Of a DNA stretch of 37,953 nt, positions 16,713-26,740 are shown piece by piece. Position 1 is the stretch's first letter. Every line of letters begins with the position of its first letter. A model generated the notes under the pieces. It was given only the letters and a program-made list of their open reading frames with translations, did not search any database and was not told the origin of the DNA. Where the stretch lies: assembly GCA_030679915.1 (NCBI GenBank), contig JAUXRY010000037.1, forward strand, positions 1 to 37,953, given 5' to 3'. Both the position numbers and the translations under genes were made by a program. Source of the DNA: Thiobacillus sp. (lineage in GTDB: Bacteria; Pseudomonadota; Gammaproteobacteria; Burkholderiales; Thiobacillaceae).

Positions 16713-19370
16713 ATGACTGATACCTTCAACACCCTCGACTCCTTTTCCTCCGGCAAGCGCGACGTTCAGTTCGCTTCACTGAAAAAACTCGAAGCCGCGC
16801 TGGGCGTATCGGTTGCGCGCTTGCCGGTATCGATCCGCATCGTGCTCGAATCGGTGCTGCGCAATTGCGATGGCGTGAAGGTCATGCCCGAGCACGTCAA
16901 GCAGCTGGCGAACTGGCAGCCGAATGGCGAGCGCACCGAGGAAATTCCCTTTACCGTGGCGCGCGTGATCCTCCAGGATTTCACTGGCGTACCTTTGCTG
17001 GCCGACCTGGCCGCGATGCGCTCGGCGGCCGCACGTGCCGACAAAGACCCGAAGAAAATCGAGCCGCTGGTGCCGGTGGACATGGTGGTTGACCACTCCG
17101 TTCAGGTCGATAAATACGGCAGCGCCGACGCACTCGACCTCAATATGAAAATTGAATTCGAGCGCAATCAGGAGCGCTACCAGTTCCTGAAATGGGGCAT
17201 GCAGGCGTTCGAAACCTTCAAGGTCGTGCCACCCGGCGTCGGTATCGTTCACCAGGTCAACATGGAATATCTGGCGCGCGGCGTGATGGAAAAGGACGAC
17301 ACCGCCTATCCCGACACACTGGTGGGTACGGACAGCCACACCACCATGATCAACGGCCTTGGCGTAGTCGCCTGGGGCGTGGGCGGCATCGAAGCCGAAG
17401 CGGCCATGCTCGGTCAGCCGGTGTACATTCTGACCCCGGACGTGGTGGGGGTGAATCTCACTGGCAGCGTCAAGCCGGGTGTGACCGCCACCGACGTGGT
17501 GCTAACCGTGACCGAAATATTGCGCAAGGCCAAAGTGGTCGGCAAGTTCGTTGAGTTCTTTGGCGAAGGCGCTGCCGCCCTGCCGGTGACCGACCGCGCA
17601 ACGATTGCCAATATGGCACCGGAATATGGCGCCACCATGGGTTTCTTCCCGGTTGACGAAGCCACGTGCCAATATTTTGCTGCCACCGGCCGCCCGGAAG
17701 CCCAGGTCGACCTCATTCGTGACTACTACCAGGCGCAGCAACTGTTCGGTATTCCCAAATCGGGCGATATTGACTACTCGCAAACGCTTGCGCTTGATCT
17801 GTCCACGGTTGAGCCTTCGATCGCCGGCCCCAAACGGCCGCAGGATCGCATCGCACTGTCTGACGTTGAATCGACTTTCGACACCTTGATGCAACAATCC
17901 AAGGAAACCGGCGGCTACGGCAAAACCGAGGAGGACCTGCGACGCGCGTACTCCATCGAAGGCGGTGGCGAACTGCGCCATGGCAGCGTGGTCATCGCGG
18001 CCATCACCTCATGCACCAATACCTCCAACCCCGGCGTCATGATCGCCGCCGGCCTGCTGGCCAAAAAAGCGGTTGAGCTGGGCCTCTACACGCCAGCACA
18101 CGTCAAAACCAGCATGGGCCCCGGCTCACGTGCGGTAACCGAATACCTGAAGACCGCTGAACTGCTGCCCTATCTTGAGAAGCTCGGGTTTAGCGTGGTG
18201 GGCTACGGTTGCACCACCTGTATCGGCAACTCCGGCCCCCTGCCCGAAGCCGTTGAAAAAACCATGCTCGACAACGATCTGGTCGCCTGTTCGGTGCTTT
18301 CCGGCAACCGCAACTTTGAAGCGCGCGTGCACCAGAACGTCAAAGCCAACTTCCTGATGTCGCCGCCGCTGGTTGTTGCCTTTGCGCTGGCCGGGCGCGT
18401 TCCCTTCAACCTCGACAAAGATCCGATCGGTTCAGGCAAAAATGGCCCGGTGTATCTGAGAGACATCTGGCCGAGCAACGAGGAAATTGCTGAACTGCTG
18501 CATTTCTCAACCGAGAAGGGTGTCTATAAGGGATATGCCGACGTGGGCGCCAACAACCCTCTGTGGGATGGCATCTCGGCACCTGAAGGCGCCGTCTACC
18601 AATGGGATACCGCTTCAACCTATATCCAGGAACCGCCGTTCTTTGTTGACGAAAAAGCCACCAACCCGGTCATCAAGGGCGCGCGTGCGCTCGCCATTTT
18701 TGGGGATTCCGTTACCACCGACCACATCAGCCCGGCGGGCGGCATCAAACCCAGCTCACCCGCTGGCGCCTACTTGACCGAGCATAAAGTCCAAAAAGCC
18801 GACTTCAACAGCTACGGTGCGCGACGCGGTAACCACGAGGTGATGATGCGTGGAACCTTTGCCAACGTGCGGATCAAGAACCTGATGCTTCCGGGTAGTG
18901 AGGGTGGCGTCACCATGAAGGACGGCCAGGAAAAATCGATCTACGATGCGGCCATGCAGTATCAGACTGAAGGTATGCCGTTGATGATTTTTGCAGGTGA
19001 AGAATACGGCACTGGCTCCAGCCGTGACTGGGCCGCCAAGGGTACCACCCTGCTGGGTGTAAAAGCGGTGGTCGCCAAAAGCTTCGAACGCATCCACCGC
19101 TCCAACCTGGCTGGCATGGGCGTGCTGCCCTGTCAGTTCAAGGACGATGTCGATGCCGCGACCTTGAAGCTCGACGGCAGCGAGACCTTCGACCTCGAAG
19201 GCGCCGAATCCGGCATCGTCGCCCAGCAGGATGTGACGCTGGTGATTCATCGTGCTGATGGCAACACCGAACGCGTCGCGCTCAAACTGCGAATCGATAC
19301 ACCGATTGAGGTCGAGTATTACAACAAAGGGGGTATTTTACCGTTTGTGCTGGAGCAGTTGATGGGCTGA
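16713..19370 (+). CDS. acnA: Aconitate hydratase AcnA
   Basis: An 885-residue [4Fe-4S] aconitase interconverting citrate and isocitrate. The cluster cysteines are Cys434 in SCTNTSNP and Cys500/Cys503 in GCTTCIGN, at almost the same positions as in E. coli AcnA. Substrate-site blocks such as [21 protein letters not shown] and [14 protein letters not shown] are present. I chose the ATG at 16713 because the sequence from there aligns with the AcnA N-terminus; a longer frame begins at 16674. It is followed by a strong hairpin terminator and faces a convergent signalling gene. Confidence 0.96.
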   Translation: MTDTFNTLDSFSSGKRDVQFASLKKLEAALGVSVARLPVSIRIVLESVLRNCDGVKVMPEHVKQLANWQPNGERTEEIPFTVARVILQDFTGVPLLADLAAMRSAAARADKDPKKIEPLVPVDMVVDHSVQVDKYGSADALDLNMKIEFERNQERYQFLKWGMQAFETFKVVPPGVGIVHQVNMEYLARGVMEKDDTAYPDTLVGTDSHTTMINGLGVVAWGVGGIEAEAAMLGQPVYILTPDVVGVNLTGSVKPGVTATDVVLTVTEILRKAKVVGKFVEFFGEGAAALPVTDRATIANMAPEYGATMGFFPVDEATCQYFAATGRPEAQVDLIRDYYQAQQLFGIPKSGDIDYSQTLALDLSTVEPSIAGPKRPQDRIALSDVESTFDTLMQQSKETGGYGKTEEDLRRAYSIEGGGELRHGSVVIAAITSCTNTSNPGVMIAAGLLAKKAVELGLYTPAHVKTSMGPGSRAVTEYLKTAELLPYLEKLGFSVVGYGCTTCIGNSGPLPEAVEKTMLDNDLVACSVLSGNRNFEARVHQNVKANFLMSPPLVVAFALAGRVPFNLDKDPIGSGKNGPVYLRDIWPSNEEIAELLHFSTEKGVYKGYADVGANNPLWDGISAPEGAVYQWDTASTYIQEPPFFVDEKATNPVIKGARALAIFGDSVTTDHISPAGGIKPSSPAGAYLTEHKVQKADFNSYGARRGNHEVMMRGTFANVRIKNLMLPGSEGGVTMKDGQEKSIYDAAMQYQTEGMPLMIFAGEEYGTGSSRDWAAKGTTLLGVKAVVAKSFERIHRSNLAGMGVLPCQFKDDVDAATLKLDGSETFDLEGAESGIVAQQDVTLVIHRADGNTERVALKLRIDTPIEVEYYNKGGILPFVLEQLMG

Positions 19371-19400
19371 TCGCGATTGCGGGTAGCCATGAGGCTGAAC

Positions 19401-19443
19401 TGAAAGCGGGCTGCATGGAGACACGCCATGCAGCCCGCTTTCA
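19401..19443. terminator. Bidirectional hairpin between acnA and the GGDEF-EAL gene
   Basis: A perfect 18-bp stem (19401-19418 with 19426-19443) and 7-nt loop stands between the two convergent stop codons at 19370 and 19454. The stem starts TGAAAG and ends CTTTCA, so each strand has only a short T-run inside the stem. The position and stem strength argue for termination of both genes. Confidence 0.8.
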
Positions 19444-19453
19444 TATTGATCGC

Positions 19454-21661
19454 TTAAAAAACAAACCGCTGCGCAAACAGCCCGCTCACCATATCCGGCG
19501 TTAAGGGCTTACTAATGATATATCCCTGAATTTCATCGCAGCCCAGATTTTTAAGGAAGGCAACCTGCTCAATCGTCTCTACGCCTTCGGCCACGACACG
19601 CAGGTTCAGTGCATGTGAAAGACGAATAATGGCATTAGCAATTTCGGCATCATCATTGTCCGTCAACACATCATCCACAAAACTTTTGTCAATTTTCAGC
19701 GCATCAATCGGCATCCGTTTCAACTGTGCCAGGTTGGAATGTCCGGTTCCAAAGTCATCGATATAGACATGCAATCCACGCTGGCGCAGGGCATCGAGCA
19801 TCCCGAACGTCCGCACCGGATTTTCCATTGCTGAGCTTTCGGTCACTTCCAGCTGTAAATACGCCGGATCCATACCCGTGTCTTTCAGGATGGCATCAAT
19901 ATCCTCGATCAAGCGCGCATCGGAAAACTGGCGGGGCGACAAATTAATAGCTACCGGCGGTGGATTCACCCCCGAATCGCGCCATTTTATCCACTGTTCG
20001 CATGCTGCGCGTGCGACCCATCGACCTACAGGCATGATCAAGCCGGTTTCCTCAGCCACCGGGATGAACTGACTGGGCCAGATAATGCCGCCTCCGCGTG
20101 GCAGCCAGCGCACCAAAGCCTCCAGCCCGACGACCTGGCCACTGGCAAGATCAACCTTGGGCTGGTACATCAAGGCCAGCTCGTCTCGCTCGAGGGCATG
20201 ACGCAGACCGGTTTCCAGGGTGAGTTGATGCTGTGCGACCGTATTCAGTTCATCGCTGAAATACTCAAACCCGCTGCGACGCTGCTTGGCCTGATACATC
20301 GCCAGATCGGCCTGGCGTAACAAGGTGTTGGCGTCAGGTCCATCATCAGGGAAGACGCTGATGCCGATACTCGCACCAATGGCATAACGTCGCTGATCGA
20401 TCTTGAACGATTCGGCCAGGGCCTTGATCAACTTGCGCGCCACCCGGCTTGCTGCACGCGAAGCGGGCGGATGAATCATGATGACCGCAAACTCATCTCC
20501 GCCCAGGCGGGCAACAAAATCATCTGCCCGCAACTGCTCGTCCAGCCGGTTGGCCACGACGCGCAAGACCTGGTCCCCCACCTCGTGGCCTTGAGAATCA
20601 TTGATATGCTTGAAGCGATCCAGATCAAGGAACAGTAATGAAACCTGGGACTTCTCTCGTAGCGCGCGTGCCAACGCATGACTCAGAAAGTCCTGAAAGT
20701 ACGAGCGGTTGGGTAATCCAGTCAGCGGGTCATGGTTGGCCAGCATGTCGAGTCGCATCTCGGAGTAGCGGCGTTCGGTCAACGCAGCTGATACGAACAA
20801 TCCACCCAACGCCATCGTTACCATGCTGATCTGCAAAGCGAACACATCGTGTGGTGAAATCCCGCCAGGCAACTCCCCATACGTAACAATAGACACGCCC
20901 ATTACGATCAGCGCAGACAGGAAAATAGCCAGACTCGCGCCCGTTACCGAGAATCGGAGTGCTGCCCACAACACACCGGGAAACATGACAAACAGAATGA
21001 TCTCGGCAGGCCGTAAGGGATGCATGTACTGCATCATTGCCAGCGTCAGCAGCAACATGCTGAGCACAAGGGTCAGACCTTCCAGCCGCGCACCGGGATT
21101 GGTGGGAAGCAAATCCCAGCGCGAAGCGGTCAGCAGCAAGGGGGCAATCAGATACACGCCCAGCAAATTACTGAGCCACCAGACCCACAAGCCTTCCATC
21201 ACCATGCTGGCGGGCAAATTCAGAAAGAAATGCAGGCTGAGTACGCCCGCCAACGCGCTCACCAAACACCCCAATGGCGCAGCTACCAATGCAAATTTGG
21301 CAACGCTCGGCACATAATCGAGTGAGGCGCTAAAGGGCTGAAGGTAGCGCGGCAAATACCCGATAATGCCTGACCCGGCGGCCATGCCGAGTGCCAACCT
21401 CAATGCGTCTTCCGCCGGCAGAATCTGCGCATAAATCGCAAAAGATCCCAACAACACGCCAAATACACCCGCCATGCCAAATCGCAGACTGGCCATGGCC
21501 CCAACGCCTGCTGCCAGCCAAACAGCGGCCATCACATCGGTTAAGTAATTTGAAAGTTTAAGGCTAAGCCAGCCCGTCAGGGCATAGGCCAGGGCTGTCA
21601 GAAAGACAACCAGTAATCCCCCCCTGACTTCAGCGGGGGAAGGCAGGGTCAGTCGGGTCAA
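19454..21661 (-). CDS. MASE1-GGDEF-EAL cyclic-di-GMP enzyme
   Basis: A 735-residue inner-membrane signalling protein. Residues 12-295 form a multi-helix MASE1 sensor. The diguanylate cyclase domain has an intact GGDEF (387-391) with the product-inhibition site RADD (378-381) five residues ahead. The phosphodiesterase domain has EAL (514-516), EVTES and DDFGTG (635-640), so both activities could be real. It probably makes or breaks c-di-GMP to control attachment or motility. The start is a TTG, 14 nt past the stop of the 87-residue protein with a weak GGA site; no suitable ATG lies nearby. Third gene of the FIST cluster. Confidence 0.92.
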   Translation of the reverse strand: MTRLTLPSPAEVRGGLLVVFLTALAYALTGWLSLKLSNYLTDVMAAVWLAAGVGAMASLRFGMAGVFGVLLGSFAIYAQILPAEDALRLALGMAAGSGIIGYLPRYLQPFSASLDYVPSVAKFALVAAPLGCLVSALAGVLSLHFFLNLPASMVMEGLWVWWLSNLLGVYLIAPLLLTASRWDLLPTNPGARLEGLTLVLSMLLLTLAMMQYMHPLRPAEIILFVMFPGVLWAALRFSVTGASLAIFLSALIVMGVSIVTYGELPGGISPHDVFALQISMVTMALGGLFVSAALTERRYSEMRLDMLANHDPLTGLPNRSYFQDFLSHALARALREKSQVSLLFLDLDRFKHINDSQGHEVGDQVLRVVANRLDEQLRADDFVARLGGDEFAVIMIHPPASRAASRVARKLIKALAESFKIDQRRYAIGASIGISVFPDDGPDANTLLRQADLAMYQAKQRRSGFEYFSDELNTVAQHQLTLETGLRHALERDELALMYQPKVDLASGQVVGLEALVRWLPRGGGIIWPSQFIPVAEETGLIMPVGRWVARAACEQWIKWRDSGVNPPPVAINLSPRQFSDARLIEDIDAILKDTGMDPAYLQLEVTESSAMENPVRTFGMLDALRQRGLHVYIDDFGTGHSNLAQLKRMPIDALKIDKSFVDDVLTDNDDAEIANAIIRLSHALNLRVVAEGVETIEQVAFLKNLGCDEIQGYIISKPLTPDMVSGLFAQRFVF

Positions 21662-21675
21662 GACGTAAATCCAGG

Positions 21676-21939
21676 TTACTCGGCAGGATCGAGTTCAGCA
21701 CGCACCGACTCAAGTGCATCCTTGAGTGTTTCTTCAGACAATCCGTTGAGTTGTTCAGCCAGCATTTCTGCTGCATCGATAGTATCGGCATCATCAGGCA
21801 GACTCTCCGTATCGAGATTGGCGACGAACACGGCAGCCGCACCCGTTACCTGCAACAACTGCCGACGCTCGTGCATCAGCATTTCTATTTCCTCGCGCAA
21901 CAGCCGCGCTTCATCTTCTTTCATGGCTTGCAAGCTCAT
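21676..21939 (-). CDS. Small acidic helical protein between FIST and GGDEF-EAL genes
   Basis: An 87-residue protein that I do not recognise. Residues 1-30 are strongly helical and charged ('EDEARLLREEIEMLMHERRQ'), suggesting a short coiled coil; the rest is acidic and helical. The ATG at 21939 has GGAG 6 nt ahead. It lies 24 nt after the FIST stop and 14 nt before the cyclase-phosphodiesterase, so it is almost certainly co-expressed. An adaptor linking sensor and c-di-GMP enzyme is a reasonable guess only. Confidence 0.75.
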   Translation of the reverse strand: MSLQAMKEDEARLLREEIEMLMHERRQLLQVTGAAAVFVANLDTESLPDDADTIDAAEMLAEQLNGLSEETLKDALESVRAELDPAE

Positions 21940-21963
21940 GCTTGTCTCCGGTTCCAAAATGAC

Positions 21964-23064
21964 TCAGGCAAACAGGGTTAACACCCCGGTGTAGCCATAT
22001 AAGCGGTTATACGATATCTCACCATTGGCAAAAAAACCCACCAGCGGAAAATCTCCCAGGGCGTCGCGTATTAGTTCGAGTTCACGATTGGGAACTCCGA
22101 ACATATGTTGACCACGCCCCAGACAGGAATAATACACGCCACCGCGTATCGGTGCGTCCAGTTGTGCACCGATAGCAACCAGCATGCGCTGTAAATCATC
22201 TTCGGCGGTTTGCTGGTCGCGCCGACAAAACAGCAATTCGTCCCCCGTCTCGACGTACTCCCCAATCGCCACCAGATTGTTCTGTGGGTCCACGCCCAGG
22301 ATATTGCGTACCAGATAATCGCCCGTATCCGAGCCGCGTACCGGCAGTCCAACAAAGATGTATCCTGCTGCACGTCGCAAATCGCGCGTCAGCACTTCGC
22401 CGATTTCTTCCTTCATCACATCCAGCGCAGGGCGGTGATCCAGACTGCCGATCACATTTTTGTTGGCCGTGGTAATCAAATGGCGCGGACCCAGCGGTGA
22501 AACCCCTTGGGTCAACCGTGTGGCCAGTTTCACCCGTTCGCTGAAAAGCACGCCGGACAACCCACCACTGACGACGCCATCGCTGATCTGGAAGTTCTCT
22601 CCATTTGAACTCGACAACCCGCCGACAACAAACCCGCTGGACATTTTTTCGCTCAATCCCTCGATCAATTCCTGAATACGATTATTTGAGGGGTCGCCAT
22701 GCACCACTGCGAAATATTTGTCCGATGACAGTGCGTCAACATCCTGCGGAATGCGCAACACCGGCAGCATACTGAAATCGACAGGGTCAAACTCGCCCAG
22801 CATCACTGCCATCGCAGGCTGTTCAAGATATTCCACCCCCGTCGCACAGATTCCCACGCCCACACTGCCTGTCCAGTGCTGTACGCCTGTGGCGCTTTTA
22901 AAAAAACCCAAAATTGCATCGAGCTCGCCTACGTAAGCATCTGCCACATAGAGGAAACCCAGTGTGGCTGCGGAAGGTATTGCCCCCAACTGATGCATGC
23001 ATGCCTGTGCAGCCTGTGTCCAGTCAGCGTGTGCGGCGTGTGCCGATTTGAATGGAGTAGTCAT
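21964..23064 (-). CDS. FIST-domain sensory protein
   Basis: A 366-residue cytoplasmic protein with FIST_N (about 30-210, containing 'KMSSGFVVGGLSSSNGENFQ') and FIST_C (about 220-360, with 'GGVYYSCLGRGQHMFG' and GFFANGEI). FIST proteins are ligand-sensing modules; one group, NosP, binds heme and nitric oxide and controls linked histidine kinases or c-di-GMP enzymes. The adjacent GGDEF-EAL gene fits such a circuit, and NO sensing would suit a denitrifying sulfur oxidiser, but the ligand is not shown by sequence. Only a weak GAGA precedes the ATG. Confidence 0.88.
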   Translation of the reverse strand: MTTPFKSAHAAHADWTQAAQACMHQLGAIPSAATLGFLYVADAYVGELDAILGFFKSATGVQHWTGSVGVGICATGVEYLEQPAMAVMLGEFDPVDFSMLPVLRIPQDVDALSSDKYFAVVHGDPSNNRIQELIEGLSEKMSSGFVVGGLSSSNGENFQISDGVVSGGLSGVLFSERVKLATRLTQGVSPLGPRHLITTANKNVIGSLDHRPALDVMKEEIGEVLTRDLRRAAGYIFVGLPVRGSDTGDYLVRNILGVDPQNNLVAIGEYVETGDELLFCRRDQQTAEDDLQRMLVAIGAQLDAPIRGGVYYSCLGRGQHMFGVPNRELELIRDALGDFPLVGFFANGEISYNRLYGYTGVLTLFA

Positions 23065-23157
23065 ATTTTCTCAGCGCAATACTACGATGAGGAGGCTGTC
23101 ATTACATGGAACAACCCGTCGAACCCAATAGCTGACGGCGCCTCCTCCCCCGAAACA

Positions 23158-23547
23158 TCAATAGCCCGTTTGACCGCTGCTGGGCAATTCACCTTCACCG
23201 AAAAAATTCCACAACAATTGTGCGACTACTTCAGGCGCGATCACCGTGTGATGATTGTGCGACTCCTGCAATGCGGTCCGCAGCTTTTTGCGCAACTCAG
23301 GCTCCCCTGTCAGATCGAAGATGATGTCGACTTTTGCACCCATTGAAACCACTTCAAGCGCATCCTTGAATACAGGAACCTTGCTTTGACTAAAACCCAG
23401 CGCAACAGGCGATTCCAGATCGCGGTGGGCTACCGCGACAATTTCCACGTTGACATGCTCTTCCTGGATTTTTTCCAGAAAATGCTCAGCGAAGACCTCA
23501 CCCACTTCTCCCAAACCCAACAGTGCCACTTTGACAACAGTGCTCAT
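23158..23547 (-). CDS. Small stand-alone Rossmann-fold NAD(P)-binding protein
   Basis: A 129-residue protein beginning 'VVKVALLGLGEVGEVFAEHF', a classic GxGxxG dinucleotide-binding turn, then strands at IVAVAHR and VDIIFDLTG as in the N-terminal domain of homoserine dehydrogenase or Gfo/Idh enzymes. The catalytic C-terminal domain is absent, so it may be a redox-sensing or binding protein rather than an enzyme. The ATG at 23547 has GAGGAG 7 nt upstream; the longer open frame is unlikely to be translated. It lies 93 nt ahead of the FIST gene on the same strand. Confidence 0.75.
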   Translation of the reverse strand: MSTVVKVALLGLGEVGEVFAEHFLEKIQEEHVNVEIVAVAHRDLESPVALGFSQSKVPVFKDALEVVSMGAKVDIIFDLTGEPELRKKLRTALQESHNHHTVIAPEVVAQLLWNFFGEGELPSSGQTGY

Positions 23548-23785
23548 ATCACGACTCCTCATATCATCATTGTTAGAAACGGCTGACTCGTATATCGCTG
23601 TTCCCCTACCCGACCCAAACCATCGAGGCTCGAACCAGGCATATTCTGAGCGCACATGCAGCATACGTACCCTCTCAGTGCATGTCGATACTGTTAAGCG
23701 TGCATAGCCCACATTCATCAAGCGACACACGCCTGATGAGCGGGGCGATACAATCCGAAATCAAGTTTCCGTTCGAAAGCTCATA

Positions 23786-24742
23786 TTGCATACCACGCTC
23801 CACCCCCCCATCAGCCCTTATGCCAGCGGCATGCTGAAAATGACGGGGGCACACTGTATTTACTGGGAAACATCGGGCAATCCAGATGGCATTCCGGTGT
23901 TGTTCGTGCATGGTGGACCGGGCTCCGGCACCTCGCCCGGCCAGAGACGTTTTTTTGACCCCGCACGCTACCGGATCATTCTGTTTGACCAGCGTGGCAG
24001 TGGTCGCTCCACCCCACACGGCGAGCTGATCGACAACACCACACCGCATTTGATCGCGGACATGGAAGCGCTCCGGCGTGAACTCGGCATCGGAACCTGG
24101 CTGGTATTTGGCGGCTCGTGGGGGTCGACACTAGCTCTCGCGTATGCCGAGGCCCATCCCGCTCATTGCCGCGGAATGGTTCTGCGCGGCATTTTCTTAT
24201 GCCGAAAAAGCGAGATCGACTGGTTCCTGGAGGGCATCCGTGCCTTTTTTCCCGAGGCACAGCGGCTACTGGCTGAACATATTCCAGCCAACGAACGCCA
24301 TGACTTGCTCACGGCATACCATCGTCGTCTCATCGATTCCGATCCGATGGTGCACCAACCGGCTGCCTATCGGTGGTCGACCTTTGAGGCCTCGTGCTCT
24401 ACCCTGTTGCCCAACCCCGATCTGGTCGCCGCGTTCGGCAGCGAAAAAACAGCTCTCTCGCTGTCGCGCATCGAAGCACATTATTTTGTGAACCGCATCT
24501 TTCTGCCCGACAACAGCCTGCTCGACAATATCGACCGGATTCGCCACATCCCCGCCATTATCGTTCAGGGGCGTTACGATGCCGTCTGCCCCATCGTCTC
24601 GGCCGACGAACTGGCGCGCACCTGGCCCGAAGCCCGCTATGTGATTGTTCCGGATTCGGGCCATTCGGCATTTGAGCCCGGCATTGCGCGTGAGCTCGTT
24701 GCGGCCACCGATGCCTTTGCCCTAACCGGACACTTCGCCTGA
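23786..24742 (+). CDS. pip: Proline iminopeptidase
   Basis: A 318-residue alpha/beta hydrolase (peptidase S33) removing N-terminal proline from peptides. HGGPG (42-46), the elbow GGSWGS with Ser111, Asp265 in GRYDAVCP and His293 in DSGHS give the full triad, and 'DQRGSGRSTPH' is typical of Pip. The start is a TTG at 23786, chosen because the frame from there aligns with the family N-terminus (PYASGML); the ribosome site is weak. It may supply proline, which PutA elsewhere in the window can degrade. First of a three-gene unit. Confidence 0.93.
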   Translation: MHTTLHPPISPYASGMLKMTGAHCIYWETSGNPDGIPVLFVHGGPGSGTSPGQRRFFDPARYRIILFDQRGSGRSTPHGELIDNTTPHLIADMEALRRELGIGTWLVFGGSWGSTLALAYAEAHPAHCRGMVLRGIFLCRKSEIDWFLEGIRAFFPEAQRLLAEHIPANERHDLLTAYHRRLIDSDPMVHQPAAYRWSTFEASCSTLLPNPDLVAAFGSEKTALSLSRIEAHYFVNRIFLPDNSLLDNIDRIRHIPAIIVQGRYDAVCPIVSADELARTWPEARYVIVPDSGHSAFEPGIARELVAATDAFALTGHFA

Positions 24743-24743
24743 C

Positions 24744-25607
24744 ATGACACTTTCTCCCCATGTATTCGATGCCACTGCAGAAAATTTCAATCGCCTGGCA
24801 CTGGAAAACTCTCACAAGGGCCCGGTGCTGGTGCACTTCTGGACGCCCAAGGCGGGTCCCTGCTTCATCCTGATGCCACGGCTGGTCAAACTCGCAGCCG
24901 AATATGGTGGCAAGTTTCTGCTCGTCATGCTGAACACGGACGACTTACCCGAACTGGCGCGGCGCTTTAGCGTGAACTCCGTTCCCACCGTCAAGCTTTT
25001 CTGGCGTGGTGAGGTCGCCCACACCATTCATGGCGCCGACCCCGACAGCAGTTTTCGTGAGGTGCTTGACCGGTTTATTGCTGGCGACGCCAACCGCGCC
25101 CATGCGCTGGGGGTGGCGGCCTGGCAGGCGGGTAATATTCAACAAGCCCGCATGCTGCTCGCCAATGCGGCCATGGCCGAACCCGAGAACCTTGCTATCC
25201 CACGCGATCTGGCCAAGCTTTTATGGGCCGAAGGTGATGGCGAGCAGGCGCTGAAGCTGCTTAATACCCTGCCCCCGGATGCCCGTGGCGAACCTGAGAT
25301 TGCCCGGCTCCATGCGCACCTCACTCTGGCCGAAACCGCCCGACTGGCACCCCCGCTGATCGAACTCGATGCGCTGCTGGCTCAGCATCCGGAAGATCTC
25401 ACCGCGCAGTTGCAGCGCGCAGCGTGTCTGCTGGCAACTGACGATTTCGCAGGTGCAATGGAAGCTTTGCTGCACATCGCGCGCGTGGATCGAAACTTCC
25501 GCCACGACATCGGCCGTCTCAGCCTGCTGGCGCTGTTCGATTTGCTGGGCAGCGCCCATCCGCTGACCCGACAATACCGTCAAGCCCTGTCCGAATCCCT
25601 GCATTGA
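24744..25607 (+). CDS. YbbN/CnoX-like thioredoxin-TPR chaperone
   Basis: A 287-residue protein: a thioredoxin fold (about 5-110) with VLVHFWTPKAGPC in place of WCGPC, followed by TPR-like helices. The first active-site cysteine is alanine (AGPC, 37-40), so it should not be a normal disulfide reductase. This matches E. coli YbbN (CnoX), a holdase linked to GroEL and DnaK. The conserved cis-proline is present in SVPTVKLF. The gene starts one base after the pip stop. Confidence 0.88.
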   Translation: MTLSPHVFDATAENFNRLALENSHKGPVLVHFWTPKAGPCFILMPRLVKLAAEYGGKFLLVMLNTDDLPELARRFSVNSVPTVKLFWRGEVAHTIHGADPDSSFREVLDRFIAGDANRAHALGVAAWQAGNIQQARMLLANAAMAEPENLAIPRDLAKLLWAEGDGEQALKLLNTLPPDARGEPEIARLHAHLTLAETARLAPPLIELDALLAQHPEDLTAQLQRAACLLATDDFAGAMEALLHIARVDRNFRHDIGRLSLLALFDLLGSAHPLTRQYRQALSESLH

Positions 25608-26356
25608 GCTTCGACCACCCCGCCTTTGCGCCCTACCGGGCATTGATCCACGAACTGGCGCTGGCGTCTGCACTGCCGTCATTGGACCGCCTCAACAGGC
25701 TGGCGGTCGCACTTGGCACCACCCAGGCTCACGGATTGCCACTGCAATTTATTGCCCCTGACGGCCGTCTCTCTGCGCGCGAATACGAAACGCATATTCT
25801 GCAAACAGGTCAGATCCCCACTCGCCCCGACACCTGGCACGACGTGCTGAATGCGCTTGTGTGGTTGCGCTTCCCACGCTTCAAGTCAGCGCTCAATGTG
25901 GCGCATGGTGAAGCGCTCATCACTGAAAGAGATAACCGACGGGGCCGCCGCCGCGATGCGATGACCGTATTGGACGAATCAGGGGTGTGGGTGATCAGCC
26001 AGGATCCGCAATTGCCCGAACTGCTGACTGCGTGCGCCTGGCAGCCGCTGTTCTGCGAACGCCGTCCGGACGTCGAGTCCATGATGCATTTTGTGGTGCT
26101 GGGACATGCGCTGCTGGAAAAAGTGCTGGCGCCCTACCCTTCGATGACGGGCAAGTGCCTGATATTGAATTCTTCGACGACACTTGATCCAGATTCGGTG
26201 GAACAGCAGGCGGTGTTAACACTCGGTTCGATCGAATCGCCCCGTCAACTCTCACCCTTGCCGATTCAGGGCATCCCAGGATGGGATACTGAAAACGCAG
26301 TCGATACGTATTACGCCAATCAAAAGACATTTCGGCCGCGCAGTACAGCTTTATAG
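25604..26356 (+). CDS. DUF3025 family protein
   Basis: A 250-residue protein with the DUF3025 signature 'YETHILQTGQIPTRPDTWHD' followed by LNALVWLRFPRFK and LNVAH. Function unknown; the family is common in beta- and gammaproteobacteria. The start is a TTG inside TTGA, overlapping the preceding stop by four bases, so translation is coupled to the thioredoxin-like gene. Its stop overlaps the convergent adhesin-E-like gene by six bases with no terminator between them. Confidence 0.85.
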   Translation: MSFDHPAFAPYRALIHELALASALPSLDRLNRLAVALGTTQAHGLPLQFIAPDGRLSAREYETHILQTGQIPTRPDTWHDVLNALVWLRFPRFKSALNVAHGEALITERDNRRGRRRDAMTVLDESGVWVISQDPQLPELLTACAWQPLFCERRPDVESMMHFVVLGHALLEKVLAPYPSMTGKCLILNSSTTLDPDSVEQQAVLTLGSIESPRQLSPLPIQGIPGWDTENAVDTYYANQKTFRPRSTAL

Positions 26357-26740
26357 CGTCCCGCAAAGCAGTTTGAACAGCGGGTCGTCCGCCGTCATCG
26401 CCGCCCACTCGGCCTTGGCAGGTTGCGATGCCTGATAATGAATCAACGCATCGTTGTCAGAAAATACCGCACGCGACAGCGTGGCAACACGCCTGGAGCG
26501 ACAATCCACCATACGTCTGGCCAGAATTTCGCGCATGGGGCGCTGCGTGCTCAGGTCCATCTGGCCACCCCGCAATGCATGGCGCACACGAAAGCTCACC
26601 CGGTGAGCTGTGCGCGCAATACTCGACAGCTCGATCGAGGTGGTTTCAGACGGCGACTCGGCCATCACCTGCCACTGCCCATAGGCCACAACCGGGCAGG
26701 CCAACACGCACACCAGCACACCGGCGCCAGCACGGATCAA
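26351..26740 (-). CDS. Secreted adhesin-E-like protein
   Basis: A 129-residue exported protein. Starting from a TTG at 26740 it has a compact signal peptide (MIRAGAGVLVCVLACPVVAYG). The rest resembles the surface-adhesin E domain: basic residues before 'MVDCRSRRVATLSRAVFSDN', a late Trp and a C-terminal LLCG, with two cysteines placed for a disulfide. That TTG overlaps the upstream TGA as TTGA, the same coupling seen at the DUF3025 start; an ATG at 26776 would add a basic leader. The exact role is unknown. Confidence 0.75.
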   Translation of the reverse strand: MIRAGAGVLVCVLACPVVAYGQWQVMAESPSETTSIELSSIARTAHRVSFRVRHALRGGQMDLSTQRPMREILARRMVDCRSRRVATLSRAVFSDNDALIHYQASQPAKAEWAAMTADDPLFKLLCGTL

